A stretch of 64,000 bases of DNA from CAZDDB01 sp963843285 (GTDB lineage: Bacteria > Acidobacteriota > HRBIN11 > JAKEFK01), in contig CAWJJO010000012.1 of the NCBI GenBank assembly GCA_963843285.1, positions 186,001 through 250,000 of the forward strand. The letters run 5' to 3'. Numbering within the stretch: position 1 is the stretch's first letter; each line of letters starts with the position of its first letter. The notes beneath the pieces are model-generated. The model saw only the letters and a program-made list of their open reading frames with translations, was not told the DNA's origin and did not search any database. A program made the position numbers and the translations under genes. Of this stretch, positions 1 through 9,262 are shown one piece after another.

Positions 1-1725
1 TTCTCTCTTGCGTTACTTCCTTTCAGTCTAAATGCATTTTTGGAAAGTTTGGGCGTCCGAGGTTTTGACAAACTCCTCGCACTTACGTGGATTTTTATTT
101 TTTTAACTGTCGCGCCAGTCTTGTTCGGGGGCACCTTCCAAGGTTTGATCATGGGCGGGCTTCTGACCCATCAATTTGCCATGCCGCTTTATTTTTTTTA
201 TCTCACGTGCTTGAAGGGCGGGAAGGACAGTACACGTAAGCTTGTGGCGGCTGGCGCGTTGCTAGCCTTGATCATTTTGGCTCATGCATTTGTTGCCCTT
301 GGGGCCGCCCTCGCCTCGTTGATCTACTTATTCCTTTTTTACAGAAGCAAAAAGCTGGCAATCCGGTATGGCGCCCATGTGCTGGTGGCCTTCATCCTTT
401 CACTATTATGGACCGCCCCCTTCTTTTTATTCCACGAATTTCAGAGCGGTCGGTATCTCGATAAATATGAACCGCTGTGGTTTTACATGGCAGTCCTTGT
501 AACGATCATTGGCTTTGCAATTGCAAGAACCAAGGAAGGCAATCCGATGAAGACAATTGCGTTCCTTCTTTCGGGATTGCTGTTTCCATTCTGGTTGAGC
601 GGCGTGATTTTTCCCCGTTTCAATTTCCTCTACCCGTTGCACATGCATCGATTGTGGGGGTTCGTCATGATCTACGTAGTGATCATTTTAGCTTTGGCAA
701 CCAACAGACTCCGCCGGAGCAATCTTGTCCTGGGGCTCTCGATCATCATCTTCATCGGGGTATTTCTGCGTGTTTATGATGCGGCAGGGCTTGAAAAAAG
801 CGCACGTGTGTTTCTTCCGCAGCCGTTTTTCAATCACCAGCTTGGACTGATTGCAGTTCCCGGGGGTATTGCAAATGAAAACGATCTGCTGAGGCAGGCG
901 AATGCGCGACATCTTCTAACCCATTCTTTCTTGTTGCAGGGCGCGCGGTTGCTGAACGGTCTCTTTGTAGAATCTGCGGCGAATAGCGCTGCTATCAACA
1001 GCACTCTCGTGGAACTTATGGGAAAGCCTTTCACCTGGGGGGTATCCGCTTATGAATCAAACGGCGAGCTACTTGCGGAGCACTTGAAGTATCTTGGAGT
1101 CTGTTGGATCGGTAGTTTCCATCCAGAGATGATTGAGTCATCAATGAAAAGATTGGGTGCCGGCAAGCCATTCCTGGTTTCGGTACCAATGCAAATCAAC
1201 AATCAATCTATCCAGAGAGATTTATCGGTTTATCGCATACCATGTGCGCGAGGAGAGGTTATTTCCTCGCCTGAGTTTGTGCCGGATGCAGAATGGAAAA
1301 GACGTATCGAACAATGGTGGCCCAGCAAGCGCGCGCTTTCGAGCGTCCTGGTGAGCAATCCTCGCGGTGTTTCCGTTGATGCCTCACAAGTTTCTTTTGA
1401 CCCAGGAACACCGGTGCGAGTCGAAGAAATTTCGGCGGAACATTTTAGAGTGTTGATTGACAGCCCGGTCGAGCAGTTCGTATATCTTAAGGTGCCGTAC
1501 TTCCCGAATTGGCATGCGTACCAGAATGGAAGCGAGATACCACTTTTCCGCGCAGCACCGAACCAAATGGTCATCAAGGCCAAAGGCATCATTGAGTTGA
1601 GATTCAAGCGGTCTATCGTTGAACTGGTCTCTTACGCGCTTTCTCTCCTGGGCTGGCTAGTGGTTGTGGGATGGTTTATCTGGAAGTCCATTATGTCCCG
1701 AAGGTTTGGAATTAATGGCGAATGA
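1..1725 (+). CDS. Polytopic membrane protein, GT-C-like, 5' end outside window
   Basis: The frame is open from base 1 with no stop, so the gene begins left of the window; about 574 codons are visible. The first ~270 residues are a series of hydrophobic segments. A soluble stretch of about 250 residues follows, and a last membrane helix sits near the C-terminus (SYALSLLGWLVVVGWFIW). Many helices followed by an extracytoplasmic domain is the layout of GT-C sugar transferases and related membrane proteins, but I see no family-defining motif. The glycosyltransferase neighbours support a role in envelope glycan assembly; this is inference. It ends convergently with the GMC genes. Confidence 0.7.
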   Translation, partial: FSLALLPFSLNAFLESLGVRGFDKLLALTWIFIFLTVAPVLFGGTFQGLIMGGLLTHQFAMPLYFFYLTCLKGGKDSTRKLVAAGALLALIILAHAFVALGAALASLIYLFLFYRSKKLAIRYGAHVLVAFILSLLWTAPFFLFHEFQSGRYLDKYEPLWFYMAVLVTIIGFAIARTKEGNPMKTIAFLLSGLLFPFWLSGVIFPRFNFLYPLHMHRLWGFVMIYVVIILALATNRLRRSNLVLGLSIIIFIGVFLRVYDAAGLEKSARVFLPQPFFNHQLGLIAVPGGIANENDLLRQANARHLLTHSFLLQGARLLNGLFVESAANSAAINSTLVELMGKPFTWGVSAYESNGELLAEHLKYLGVCWIGSFHPEMIESSMKRLGAGKPFLVSVPMQINNQSIQRDLSVYRIPCARGEVISSPEFVPDAEWKRRIEQWWPSKRALSSVLVSNPRGVSVDASQVSFDPGTPVRVEEISAEHFRVLIDSPVEQFVYLKVPYFPNWHAYQNGSEIPLFRAAPNQMVIKAKGIIELRFKRSIVELVSYALSLLGWLVVVGWFIWKSIMSRRFGINGE

Positions 1726-1734
1726 GATCCCGTT

Positions 1735-1757
1735 CCTCCCCCTTATTAAGGGGGAGG
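1735..1757. terminator. Perfect inverted repeat between convergent genes
   Basis: An 11-bp arm CCTCCCCCTTA is followed by its exact complement around a single central T, just after the stop at 1725 and before the convergent GMC stop at 1798. It could act as a bidirectional terminator. No strong T-tract follows, and the sequence type is common as a dispersed palindromic repeat, so function is uncertain. Confidence 0.45.
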
Positions 1758-1797
1758 TTAGGAGGGGGTGTTGAGCCGCATCAATTGCAAGTGGGTG

Positions 1798-3318
1798 TTA
1801 AACTCCTCCCAGGTAGTCGGCAAGGCGAATAGCCAGAGCAGCAATCGTCAAAGTTGGGTTGGCAGGGGAGTATGTCGGAAAAGCAGATCCACCCAGAATG
1901 AACAGGTTGTCGAGCAGATGATACCGGAGAGACGGATCAACTACTCCATTCTTTTCGTCACCCATACGGCACGTTCCCAAAAGATGACCGGCGACCGTAC
2001 CTGGCTTCACTTTGGGTATCACCTTTTTAGGGCCGAGGCTCGACAGCAATTTTGGCATCTCATTCACAATGTTCTGCTTGCAGCTTTCGAGATAGAAGGA
2101 GAAAGGAGGATTGTATACCTCTGAAAGAGGAATCCCCAATTGATTGCGCTTCCTGCCGATCCGAATGTGCCGGTGTGGGTTCGGAATGTCATCCAGGAGA
2201 AAATTTATGCTTACCTGTTGTCGAAATCGATTTGTCGTTTCCTCTCGCAACCGTTTGCCGCTCAGACCTGTTTCGAGAGCAACCAAAGGATTTATATCGT
2301 GTACAGGCAGTCCCGGAATGTTCATGACATCTCCGAGAGCGCCTGCCCTTTTATCGCGAAAGCCTCCGTCGTAGAAGTAATAGCAATTAGCGGTAAAGAA
2401 ACTATTTCCGTAATATGGGAACCCGTCTTTCGATATTAACGTAGAGACAATCAAAACCGGGTGATCAAACAAATATTTACCGGTTAAAGAATGCTGTGGA
2501 AACACGCCACTTCGAAGTAGGATGGCTGGATTTTCCAAAGCATTTGCGGCCAAAACAAACAGGTCTGCTTCGATAACGACTTCGCGTCCATCCCCTTTTT
2601 TGGCCAGAGCGGAATGTACGGTTCTTCCTGAACTCTTCAGTTCGAGAACGACAGTCTCGGTTTGAATTCGAACGTTGGAAAGCGCTTCCAGTTGGGGAAT
2701 ATGAGTGTTCAACGGAGTGTATTTAGAATCCACCGGACACAGATAACATCGCGCTGAGCCGCAGCACGCCGGTCGATTGTTGACGTCCTGCGTGGGACGA
2801 GCCTGGGGACATGCCACAACCGATCCGGTTGGAAGACATTGCTTTACAAGTAAATCTACGGGGCTGAACGGATGAGGAGGCAGGGGGTAAGGTCTCGATC
2901 GCGGAGTCCGTGGATTGTCGGAAGCGCCCGCAATGGCCAATTCTTCTTCTGCCAGAGAGTAAAAGGGCTCCAGATCTTCGTAAGAAATCGGCCAATCATC
3001 CATGATTCCATACAGGGATTTCATTCTAAAGTCATTCGGAATGAGCCGTGGAGACTGACCTGTCCAGTGATTGACTGTTCCGCCTAAAGCGTAAAGATAT
3101 GAGAATTTATCTTGCCTGCCATCTACAACGTTGTGATGATGCTCCGCGGTCGGCACGGCCTTCTCATGCTTCCCGGTTCGCATGGACCAATCATGGCTGA
3201 CCGATGCCCCTCTTTCCACAATAAGAATATCGTCCAACTTCTTCGCAAGATATTTGGCACAAAGACATCCTGCAATGCCCGAACCGACAATGCACACCTT
3301 CGTTTTGATTCTGTCCAT
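1798..3318 (-). CDS. GMC family FAD oxidoreductase (tandem copy 1)
   Basis: A 506-residue flavoprotein. The N-terminus VCIVGSGIAGCLCAKYLA is the dinucleotide-binding GxGxxG fold for FAD, followed by the Glu of LIVERG that binds ribose. A Cys cluster (ACCGSARCYLCPVDSKYT, residues ~185-205) and the C-terminal GHLLGTCRMG and NPTLTIAALAIRLADYL blocks match the GMC C-terminal domain of the gluconate/choline dehydrogenase branch. Its ATG overlaps the TAA of the upstream paralogue (TAATG), so the two are translationally coupled. The substrate cannot be told. Very close similarity to the neighbour shows a tandem duplication. Confidence 0.88.
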   Translation of the reverse strand: MDRIKTKVCIVGSGIAGCLCAKYLAKKLDDILIVERGASVSHDWSMRTGKHEKAVPTAEHHHNVVDGRQDKFSYLYALGGTVNHWTGQSPRLIPNDFRMKSLYGIMDDWPISYEDLEPFYSLAEEELAIAGASDNPRTPRSRPYPLPPHPFSPVDLLVKQCLPTGSVVACPQARPTQDVNNRPACCGSARCYLCPVDSKYTPLNTHIPQLEALSNVRIQTETVVLELKSSGRTVHSALAKKGDGREVVIEADLFVLAANALENPAILLRSGVFPQHSLTGKYLFDHPVLIVSTLISKDGFPYYGNSFFTANCYYFYDGGFRDKRAGALGDVMNIPGLPVHDINPLVALETGLSGKRLREETTNRFRQQVSINFLLDDIPNPHRHIRIGRKRNQLGIPLSEVYNPPFSFYLESCKQNIVNEMPKLLSSLGPKKVIPKVKPGTVAGHLLGTCRMGDEKNGVVDPSLRYHLLDNLFILGGSAFPTYSPANPTLTIAALAIRLADYLGGV

Positions 3319-4832
3319 TATGCCAGATGGGATGCCAGGCGTATGGCCAGAGCCGCAATCGTCAGTGTTGGATTGGCCGGCGAGTATGTGGGAAAGGCAG
3401 ATCCACCCAGGATGAACAAATTATCGACCGGATGATATCTGAGGGATGTATCAACTACCCCATGCCTTTCATCGCTCATACGGCAAGTACCCAACAAATG
3501 ACCGGCACCCGCTCCTTTCTTCATATTGGGAATCACTTTCTTCGGACCTAAGCTTGATAGAAGCTTTGGTATCTCTTGAATGATCTGGTTCTTGCCATTT
3601 TCGAGATACTGTGAAAAAGGAGAATTATATATTTCTGTTTCTGGAATCCCTAATCGATTGCGTTTCTTGCTGATCCGGATCAGGCGATTCGGATCAGGTA
3701 TGTCATCAAGCAAGAATGCAAGACTTACCTGTTTTCGAAATCGATTTGCTGTTTCTTCTCGCAACCGTTTGCCGCTCAGGCTTGTTTCGACTGCCACCAA
3801 AGCAGCCATGTCAAAGGGAGGCAAACCGGGAGTGTTCATGATATCTCCGAGCGCGCCTGCCCTTTGATTGCGAAACGTTCCATCGTAGAAATAGTAACAG
3901 CTGGCTGTAATGAAACTATTACCGTAATAGGGGAATCCATCTTTTGATATCAACGTAGAAACAATCAAGACCGGGTGATCAAATAAAAATCTGCCGGTTA
4001 AAGGATGCTGGGGAAGCTGACTGCTGCGTAAAAGGATGGCAGGATTTTCAAGAGCGTTTGCGGCCAAAACAAACAGGTCGGCTTCAATGACCAATTCGCG
4101 GCCATCTCCTTTCTTTGCGACGGCAGATTGGACCTTCTTCCCGGAGCTCTTCAATTCAAGAACGACCGTCTCGGTCAGGATTCTCACATTGGAAAGCGCT
4201 TCCAGCTGGGGAACATGAGTATTCAACGGTGTGTATTTGGAATCCACCGGGCACCGGGAACAGGTGGCCGAGCCGCAGCAGGCTGGTCGAAGATTCACGT
4301 CTTGAGTGGGACGTGCCTGAGGGGAGGCAACCACCGAACCAGCAGGGAAACATTGCTTTGCCAGTAGATCCGCGGGGCTAAAAGGATGAGGAGGCAGGGG
4401 GTAAGGCTTCGATCGCGGGGACCAGGGATTGTCTGAAGCCCCCGCAATGGCCAATTCTTCTTCCGCAAGACAGTAAAAGGGCTCCAGATCGTCGTAAGAA
4501 ATGGGCCAGTCGTCCATAATTCCATACAGGGACCGCATTTTGAAATCATTGGGCAGGAACCGAGGTGACTGGCCAGTCCAGTGATTGGTTGTTCCGCCAA
4601 GTGTGTAGAGATAGGCAAATTGGTCTTGACGTCCTTCTGCAACGATATGATGGTGCTGCGCAGTCGGCACAGCTTTCTCATGGTGCCCAGTTTGCATGGT
4701 CCATTCATGGCTGACCGATGCTCCCCTTTCAACAATGAGAATATCGTCTACTTTCTTCGCAAGAAACTTGGCACAGAGGCATCCTGCAATTCCAGAGCCG
4801 ACAATGCACACCTTTGTCTTGATTTTGTCCAC
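3318..4832 (-). CDS. GMC family FAD oxidoreductase (tandem copy 2)
   Basis: A 504-residue paralogue of the downstream gene, alike along the whole length. It shares the FAD-binding GSGIAGCLCAKFLA start, the Cys-rich block ACCGSATCSRCPVDSKYT, the catalytic-domain signature GHLLGTCRMS and the C-terminal NPTLTIAALAIRLASHL. It probably oxidises an alcohol or sugar-type substrate with electrons passed to a partner. It sits 19 bp downstream of a small two-helix membrane protein that could be that partner. First gene of the coupled pair. Confidence 0.88.
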   Translation of the reverse strand: MDKIKTKVCIVGSGIAGCLCAKFLAKKVDDILIVERGASVSHEWTMQTGHHEKAVPTAQHHHIVAEGRQDQFAYLYTLGGTTNHWTGQSPRFLPNDFKMRSLYGIMDDWPISYDDLEPFYCLAEEELAIAGASDNPWSPRSKPYPLPPHPFSPADLLAKQCFPAGSVVASPQARPTQDVNLRPACCGSATCSRCPVDSKYTPLNTHVPQLEALSNVRILTETVVLELKSSGKKVQSAVAKKGDGRELVIEADLFVLAANALENPAILLRSSQLPQHPLTGRFLFDHPVLIVSTLISKDGFPYYGNSFITASCYYFYDGTFRNQRAGALGDIMNTPGLPPFDMAALVAVETSLSGKRLREETANRFRKQVSLAFLLDDIPDPNRLIRISKKRNRLGIPETEIYNSPFSQYLENGKNQIIQEIPKLLSSLGPKKVIPNMKKGAGAGHLLGTCRMSDERHGVVDTSLRYHPVDNLFILGGSAFPTYSPANPTLTIAALAIRLASHLA

Positions 4833-4851
4833 GCGGATCCTTGATTGTTCG

Positions 4852-5289
4852 TCACTGTTTGGAGGGTCGAATCAATCCATCACAAGCGGGATCATCCCCA
4901 ACAATAGGATAATCGATGTACGCCCACGCGATACTGCGGTGGGAAAATACTCTCCAGCTCCAATAATTGATTACCCGAAATTCTATTCGGCGAGGAATCA
5001 GGACACGGAGTCCCCAATCCACCAGAGTAAAGAAACCCACTGTTGCCAAAAACCAGGTCGTGTGTTCTCGTTTCAGGAGTTCCAATTCTTCTTGAATGAT
5101 TTGCCTCGTCTTATCCTCAAGCGCAAAAAACTCCTGGATCGATTTTGCCGTGGCATTGCGCCGATAGAACCAGGCAACCGATCCGAAAATCGCGCCTAAA
5201 ACAATCACGATAAATAATCTGCGGGTGACTTTTCCTTTTCCGGTAGTTTTCGGCAGGGATTGCATTTGGATCTGGTCCTTATCGATCAT
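4852..5289 (-). CDS. Small two-helix membrane protein upstream of GMC pair
   Basis: 145 residues, not recognised. A basic N-terminus ends in TRRLFIVIVLGAIFGSVAWFYRR, a membrane segment (residues ~22-45). A charged, probably helical stretch (EEFLALEDK-type, ~50-80) follows, then a second hydrophobic segment (WFLATVGFFTLVDWGLRVL), with a polar tail carrying several Trp and Tyr. Its position first in the operon with two GMC oxidoreductases suggests a membrane anchor or electron-transfer partner, by analogy with gluconate dehydrogenase small subunits. No heme or metal motif is visible, so this is only contextual. Confidence 0.6.
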   Translation of the reverse strand: MIDKDQIQMQSLPKTTGKGKVTRRLFIVIVLGAIFGSVAWFYRRNATAKSIQEFFALEDKTRQIIQEELELLKREHTTWFLATVGFFTLVDWGLRVLIPRRIEFRVINYWSWRVFSHRSIAWAYIDYPIVGDDPACDGLIRPSKQ

Positions 5290-5338
5290 TGTTTCACGAA
5301 TAAGGTGATTCTATTAAAAATACGCCACATTGAAAAGG

Positions 5339-6820
5339 CTATTTGTTTCTCGATTTTCCGCCGATAGTCCTTTTGGGCCCCACGATCCGAAGAACGATGC
5401 TTGTGAATTCCTGAGCTTGAAATAGCCGCGAAGCAACCGCCGGCGTATTCGAACCCTGTGTGATGATTGTGTTGGCTAACAACGGAACTACTACTGAATC
5501 CGTACGAAAAAGTTCCTGGATCCGATAACCAGCCGCCAGTAATTGTACCTGTTCATCAAGATCGTGGCTGTAGAAACTATGAAGTACGATGATGTCATCG
5601 GATCTGTAGACTCGATGAGGAACATAACGAAATACCTTACTCCCGGTGTAGTAAGATTCCTTGAATTGATCATTCGAAAAGACGCGGGAACCGGGAAGAT
5701 TGGATCGAATATACTCTCCCGTGCGTCTGATGTCGCCGAATGTATCTCTCTGATAGTAGAGAGCCACCATCGCAAAAAGGACGGAACCTGTTATGGATGC
5801 TGCGATCAGGACTTTCGATAGAAACTTTGGCGCACGATCTGCAAACCGCTCGATTCCGGCGGCGACTTCCACAAACAGCAGAGTCATGGGAAATGTCAGA
5901 AAACGGGTAGTCCAGGCCCAGTGGACTGAGAATAAGGCAAGAAAACCGCAATGCACGTAAGTGACCAGCAGGAGCCACACTCTACGTTTGGATGTGAATC
6001 CCCGAAACTGGTTATAAACCGCAAAAAGAAATAAAGGGCAAAAAACCAAATACGGATAAACCCACACGTAGGTCCAGGAATTTCTCAGTAATCTCCCAGG
6101 GCTCAATGAATGAACACTCCTCAGCATGTCATTTCCGTAACTGGACCCGCCTTGATAGATCATCCATGCGCCGAGGAACCAGAGTAATAAAGGTGCTATC
6201 GAGAGAACCAGGGGTCTTGTCCGTCTCAGATGTACGGCCCTGTAGATTCCAAAAATACATAATGGTGCAAATACAAGTGCTTCGGGACGAGTTAAGGTTG
6301 CAAGTCCGGAGAAAAGGATCAGCCACAGTAAGGAATCCGTATCCGAATCGGAAAACAGACGGAATGCATGTAGAATCGTGGCCAGTGAGAAAGCCAGAAA
6401 TAATGGTTCACTCAGAACCCGGGTTGTCAGGAAAAGAATCTGTGCGGAGATCGTAAAGAGAATGGAAGCCAGGAGCGCCTCGCGTCGTCCATAAACTTCC
6501 AGGCACAGGCTATACAGCGGGAAAAGGCAAAAGAATCCGGCAAAAGTCGAAATCAATCGACCTGAAACAATGGGATCGAGAAACCATGCTGGAAGTCGAA
6601 TCAGCAGTGGATAAACAGGCAAATGTTTGCTGGATACATGATAGAAACCATCTGCGCTCAGGCTGAAGGACCAATTGATAAAAGCATACCCATCGGTAAA
6701 TTCGGCCTGGTTGTAGTTCAGCAACAGTAAGCGCGATGCAAGAAAAAGGGCACAGATCAAATAAAAAGGGAGCACGCTCTGTTTTGAAATACCATCTTGT
6801 TGCTGGATCACGTGGTGCAT
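5339..6820 (-). CDS. GT39/PMT-like polytopic glycosyltransferase
   Basis: 493 residues with about ten membrane helices followed by a ~130-residue soluble C-terminal part. The first loop has an acidic cluster (NQAEFTDGYAF), and a PVYPLLIRLPAWF block then leads into helices. This matches the ArnT/PMT (glycosyltransferase 39) architecture, in which a loop-1 acid is catalytic and a polyprenyl-phosphate sugar is the donor. It likely adds a sugar on the outer face of the membrane. It starts 98 bp from the divergent gene at 6919, so the two may share a promoter region. Confidence 0.75.
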   Translation of the reverse strand: MHHVIQQQDGISKQSVLPFYLICALFLASRLLLLNYNQAEFTDGYAFINWSFSLSADGFYHVSSKHLPVYPLLIRLPAWFLDPIVSGRLISTFAGFFCLFPLYSLCLEVYGRREALLASILFTISAQILFLTTRVLSEPLFLAFSLATILHAFRLFSDSDTDSLLWLILFSGLATLTRPEALVFAPLCIFGIYRAVHLRRTRPLVLSIAPLLLWFLGAWMIYQGGSSYGNDMLRSVHSLSPGRLLRNSWTYVWVYPYLVFCPLFLFAVYNQFRGFTSKRRVWLLLVTYVHCGFLALFSVHWAWTTRFLTFPMTLLFVEVAAGIERFADRAPKFLSKVLIAASITGSVLFAMVALYYQRDTFGDIRRTGEYIRSNLPGSRVFSNDQFKESYYTGSKVFRYVPHRVYRSDDIIVLHSFYSHDLDEQVQLLAAGYRIQELFRTDSVVVPLLANTIITQGSNTPAVASRLFQAQEFTSIVLRIVGPKRTIGGKSRNK

Positions 6821-6918
6821 CAGAATTCTATCATCAATTGGCTGCGTGATTTTCGTAAAGCGTCAATTCACTTAAGAAAGCACGAAGAAGATTTCGCCTG
6901 TACGATAAGGAGAGTAGA

Positions 6919-8406
6919 ATGAGTCCACATGGTATGAATACCATCAAAGAGAATCCGTCGCGGTTCATTTCCCTGAGAGACATCTCGCTCTTCCTTGCTT
7001 TAACTGTGATGGGCGCCATCGCCATGCTGTGGCTTGAGATTTACAACGGGTATCCGCTCTTGTATTTCGATTCGGCAGGTTACATCCATGATTGGACGCA
7101 GCAAATGAGGCCGATTGGATATAACATTTTTATCCGGATCACTTCCTTGGACGTTTCTTTGTGCTTCACGGTGTTCGCTCAAGCCTTGATTACCTCTTAT
7201 CTGATGATGAGAACGGCAGTGATCATTCTGGGTCAGGATTCTCCAACGACCACTTGGGCGGCTTTTGCAATTCTGCTATCCGTCATTCTGCTAACCAATT
7301 TGTCTAAATATGCCAGCTGGTTAATGCCCGATATTTTTGCGAGTTGGATCTTCTTCGGATGTTTTCTTTTTTTGATGGGCCTGGCATGGCATGACCGGGT
7401 GGTGGCGACAGTGGCCCTGTTCCTTTCGCTTTTCAGTCATTTATCGCACCTTCCCTTGTCGATTGCCGTTGTGGCAGTAGTTGCGACGGCAAACCTATGC
7501 TCTGCTAAAGTCCGTGAAGTAATCGGATGGGCGAGACTCATCAAATTGATCACAGTGTGCTTTGTAATTGTCTTGTCGATTTGCAGCTTCAACTATGTCC
7601 GCGGCGGGTTTTTTGCTTTGTCCTATCAAAGATCGGGCAACTTCTTTTTAAGCCACATGATTAGCTGGGGTGTGGCACAAGAGGTGTTGAAAGAAGAATG
7701 TGCCGTTCGGAAGTGGAAATTATGCGCCTATCAGGATGTGCTGCAAAAAGCAGACGGAAAGAGGCACGACTGGTTTTTATGGAACAAGCACTCACCTCTT
7801 AGGAAGGTCGGGAACTGGCGGGATCAGGGGGAACAAAGTGAGATCGTACGATTGGCGTTCCGACACCACCTTGGGGAGATTATTTTGTTTGCCCTTCGAG
7901 ATGGAACAAGACAGTTGTTCACTTTTCGAAGTACGGACCGTTTCCTGGCTTCGAAAGAGATCCTGCTGAAAGATGGCGGATATAACATTTTCTACTTGCC
8001 GATTGTCGATCATTACCCGGGCGATGCGCAGCGCTTAGATCACAGTAGACAGTCCCAGGGCACACTGAATTTCAATCGGGTGATCCCGTTTTATATCACT
8101 GTTGCGATCGGATGGGTAATCAGCTTAATCACAATCATTGTTTTTACTTCAAAAAAACAATTCTTCCTGCTGACATTTGTAGGATCCTCCGCGATATTTG
8201 TAATTTTGAATGCTTTTGTGACCGGCGGGCTGGCGGGCGTAGCCAACCGCAAGCAGGGAAGAGTGGCCTGGGTAGTGCTGTACTGCGTTCTGACATCAAT
8301 TGCCGCTTACACTTTGAAACATCGAAAAGAGAATTCAGCGAAAATGATTTCTCCTGTACGGGGCTTTATTGAACCCTCCGGGTCTGACGAATCCACTCGG
8401 TCATAA
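6919..8406 (+). CDS. Polytopic membrane protein, unknown, GT-C-like layout
   Basis: 495 residues. The ATG has a good ribosome site (AAGGAG, 6 nt spacing). Hydrophobic helices fill residues ~20-240, a soluble region with several His, Trp and Asp follows (~240-380), and about four helices close the protein. The loop after the first helix reads NGYPLLYFDSAGYIHDW, placing Asp and Tyr where GT-C enzymes carry the catalytic acid. I do not recognise a named family. It converges on the GT2 gene at 8366, overlapping by 41 bp. Confidence 0.65.
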   Translation: MSPHGMNTIKENPSRFISLRDISLFLALTVMGAIAMLWLEIYNGYPLLYFDSAGYIHDWTQQMRPIGYNIFIRITSLDVSLCFTVFAQALITSYLMMRTAVIILGQDSPTTTWAAFAILLSVILLTNLSKYASWLMPDIFASWIFFGCFLFLMGLAWHDRVVATVALFLSLFSHLSHLPLSIAVVAVVATANLCSAKVREVIGWARLIKLITVCFVIVLSICSFNYVRGGFFALSYQRSGNFFLSHMISWGVAQEVLKEECAVRKWKLCAYQDVLQKADGKRHDWFLWNKHSPLRKVGNWRDQGEQSEIVRLAFRHHLGEIILFALRDGTRQLFTFRSTDRFLASKEILLKDGGYNIFYLPIVDHYPGDAQRLDHSRQSQGTLNFNRVIPFYITVAIGWVISLITIIVFTSKKQFFLLTFVGSSAIFVILNAFVTGGLAGVANRKQGRVAWVVLYCVLTSIAAYTLKHRKENSAKMISPVRGFIEPSGSDESTRS

Positions 8407-9262
8407 ATCCTGCGGTACTTGCCATCTCAGAAATCAGCAACAATATGCAAAGCGAAAGCGCTCTCCATTTGCTATGTTGTGAAAATGGATACCAAACCAT
8501 CCTCCAATAAAACGATGTGGATTCCAATTCCATCGGTTTTTTCTCTCGCCGTGCAAGCTTGCGTCGAAAGAGAAAAGCACCGCGTCCGTAATGAAAGTGC
8601 TGCTGCCAGAAAGTGCGAAAAGATAGCATGTGCCTGTGGTAGATGACAGCTTCGGGAGCATAAATCATTCGATAACCTTGATGACGCCATCGGTCACAAA
8701 AATCACGGTCTTCTGAAGTACGCAGGATCGGATCAAAACCGCCGATCGCATGGAATCGGTCTCGTGGCATGGCCAGGTTATTCGACGCGAAGAAACGCGC
8801 CTTGCTTGAGTCAATATTGTAGTGGGCATATACGAAATCAATAATTGTTTGGCTTGCAGTAGAGAACAAATTGCCGGAAAGTCCGTTGATCGTTCGTCCA
8901 CCGATAGCGCAATCCGGTGCATAGGCAAAGCAGGAGGCCAGGCTGGAGAGCCACCCTGGTGCGGGACAACAATCGTCATCCGTGAAGGCCAGATACTCAC
9001 CCTTTGCTCGCGCTGCGCCGGCGTTACGAGCCGCTGCTGGACCGGCGTTTGACTGCGTAATCAGCGTGATGTCGATCTCCTTCGCAAGTGAAGCAACCAC
9101 AGCCTCCGGCGACACATCGCTGCCATCATCCACAACAATGACCTCAAAATTGTCCTTGCCGTAGTCCAAGTCGACTATAGATTGAAGGCAGGCCGCCAGT
9201 TGTTCCCCGTGATTGTGGGTGGGAATTACGACCGAGAAAAAAATCTTCTTCTCGCTGATCAT
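8366..9262 (-). CDS. Family 2 glycosyltransferase
   Basis: 298 residues with a GT-A fold. It begins SVVIPTHNHGEQLAACLQSI, has the nucleotide-sugar Asp pair in VIVVDDGS, the metal-binding FTDDDCCP at ~residue 95, and the ED acid motif in TSEDRDFCDRW (~185). A moderately hydrophobic stretch lies at the C-terminus. It should transfer a sugar from a nucleotide donor on the cytoplasmic side. The start overlaps the stop of the upstream polytopic gene by 4 bp (ATGA), so the two form an operon. Close relative of the gene at 11232. Confidence 0.85.
   Translation of the reverse strand: MISEKKIFFSVVIPTHNHGEQLAACLQSIVDLDYGKDNFEVIVVDDGSDVSPEAVVASLAKEIDITLITQSNAGPAAARNAGAARAKGEYLAFTDDDCCPAPGWLSSLASCFAYAPDCAIGGRTINGLSGNLFSTASQTIIDFVYAHYNIDSSKARFFASNNLAMPRDRFHAIGGFDPILRTSEDRDFCDRWRHQGYRMIYAPEAVIYHRHMLSFRTFWQQHFHYGRGAFLFRRKLARREKKPMELESTSFYWRMVWYPFSQHSKWRALSLCILLLISEMASTAGFMTEWIRQTRRVQ

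Noticed and set aside
1735..1757. Palindrome as an insertion-sequence end
   Set aside because: No transposase or paired inverted repeat within reach.
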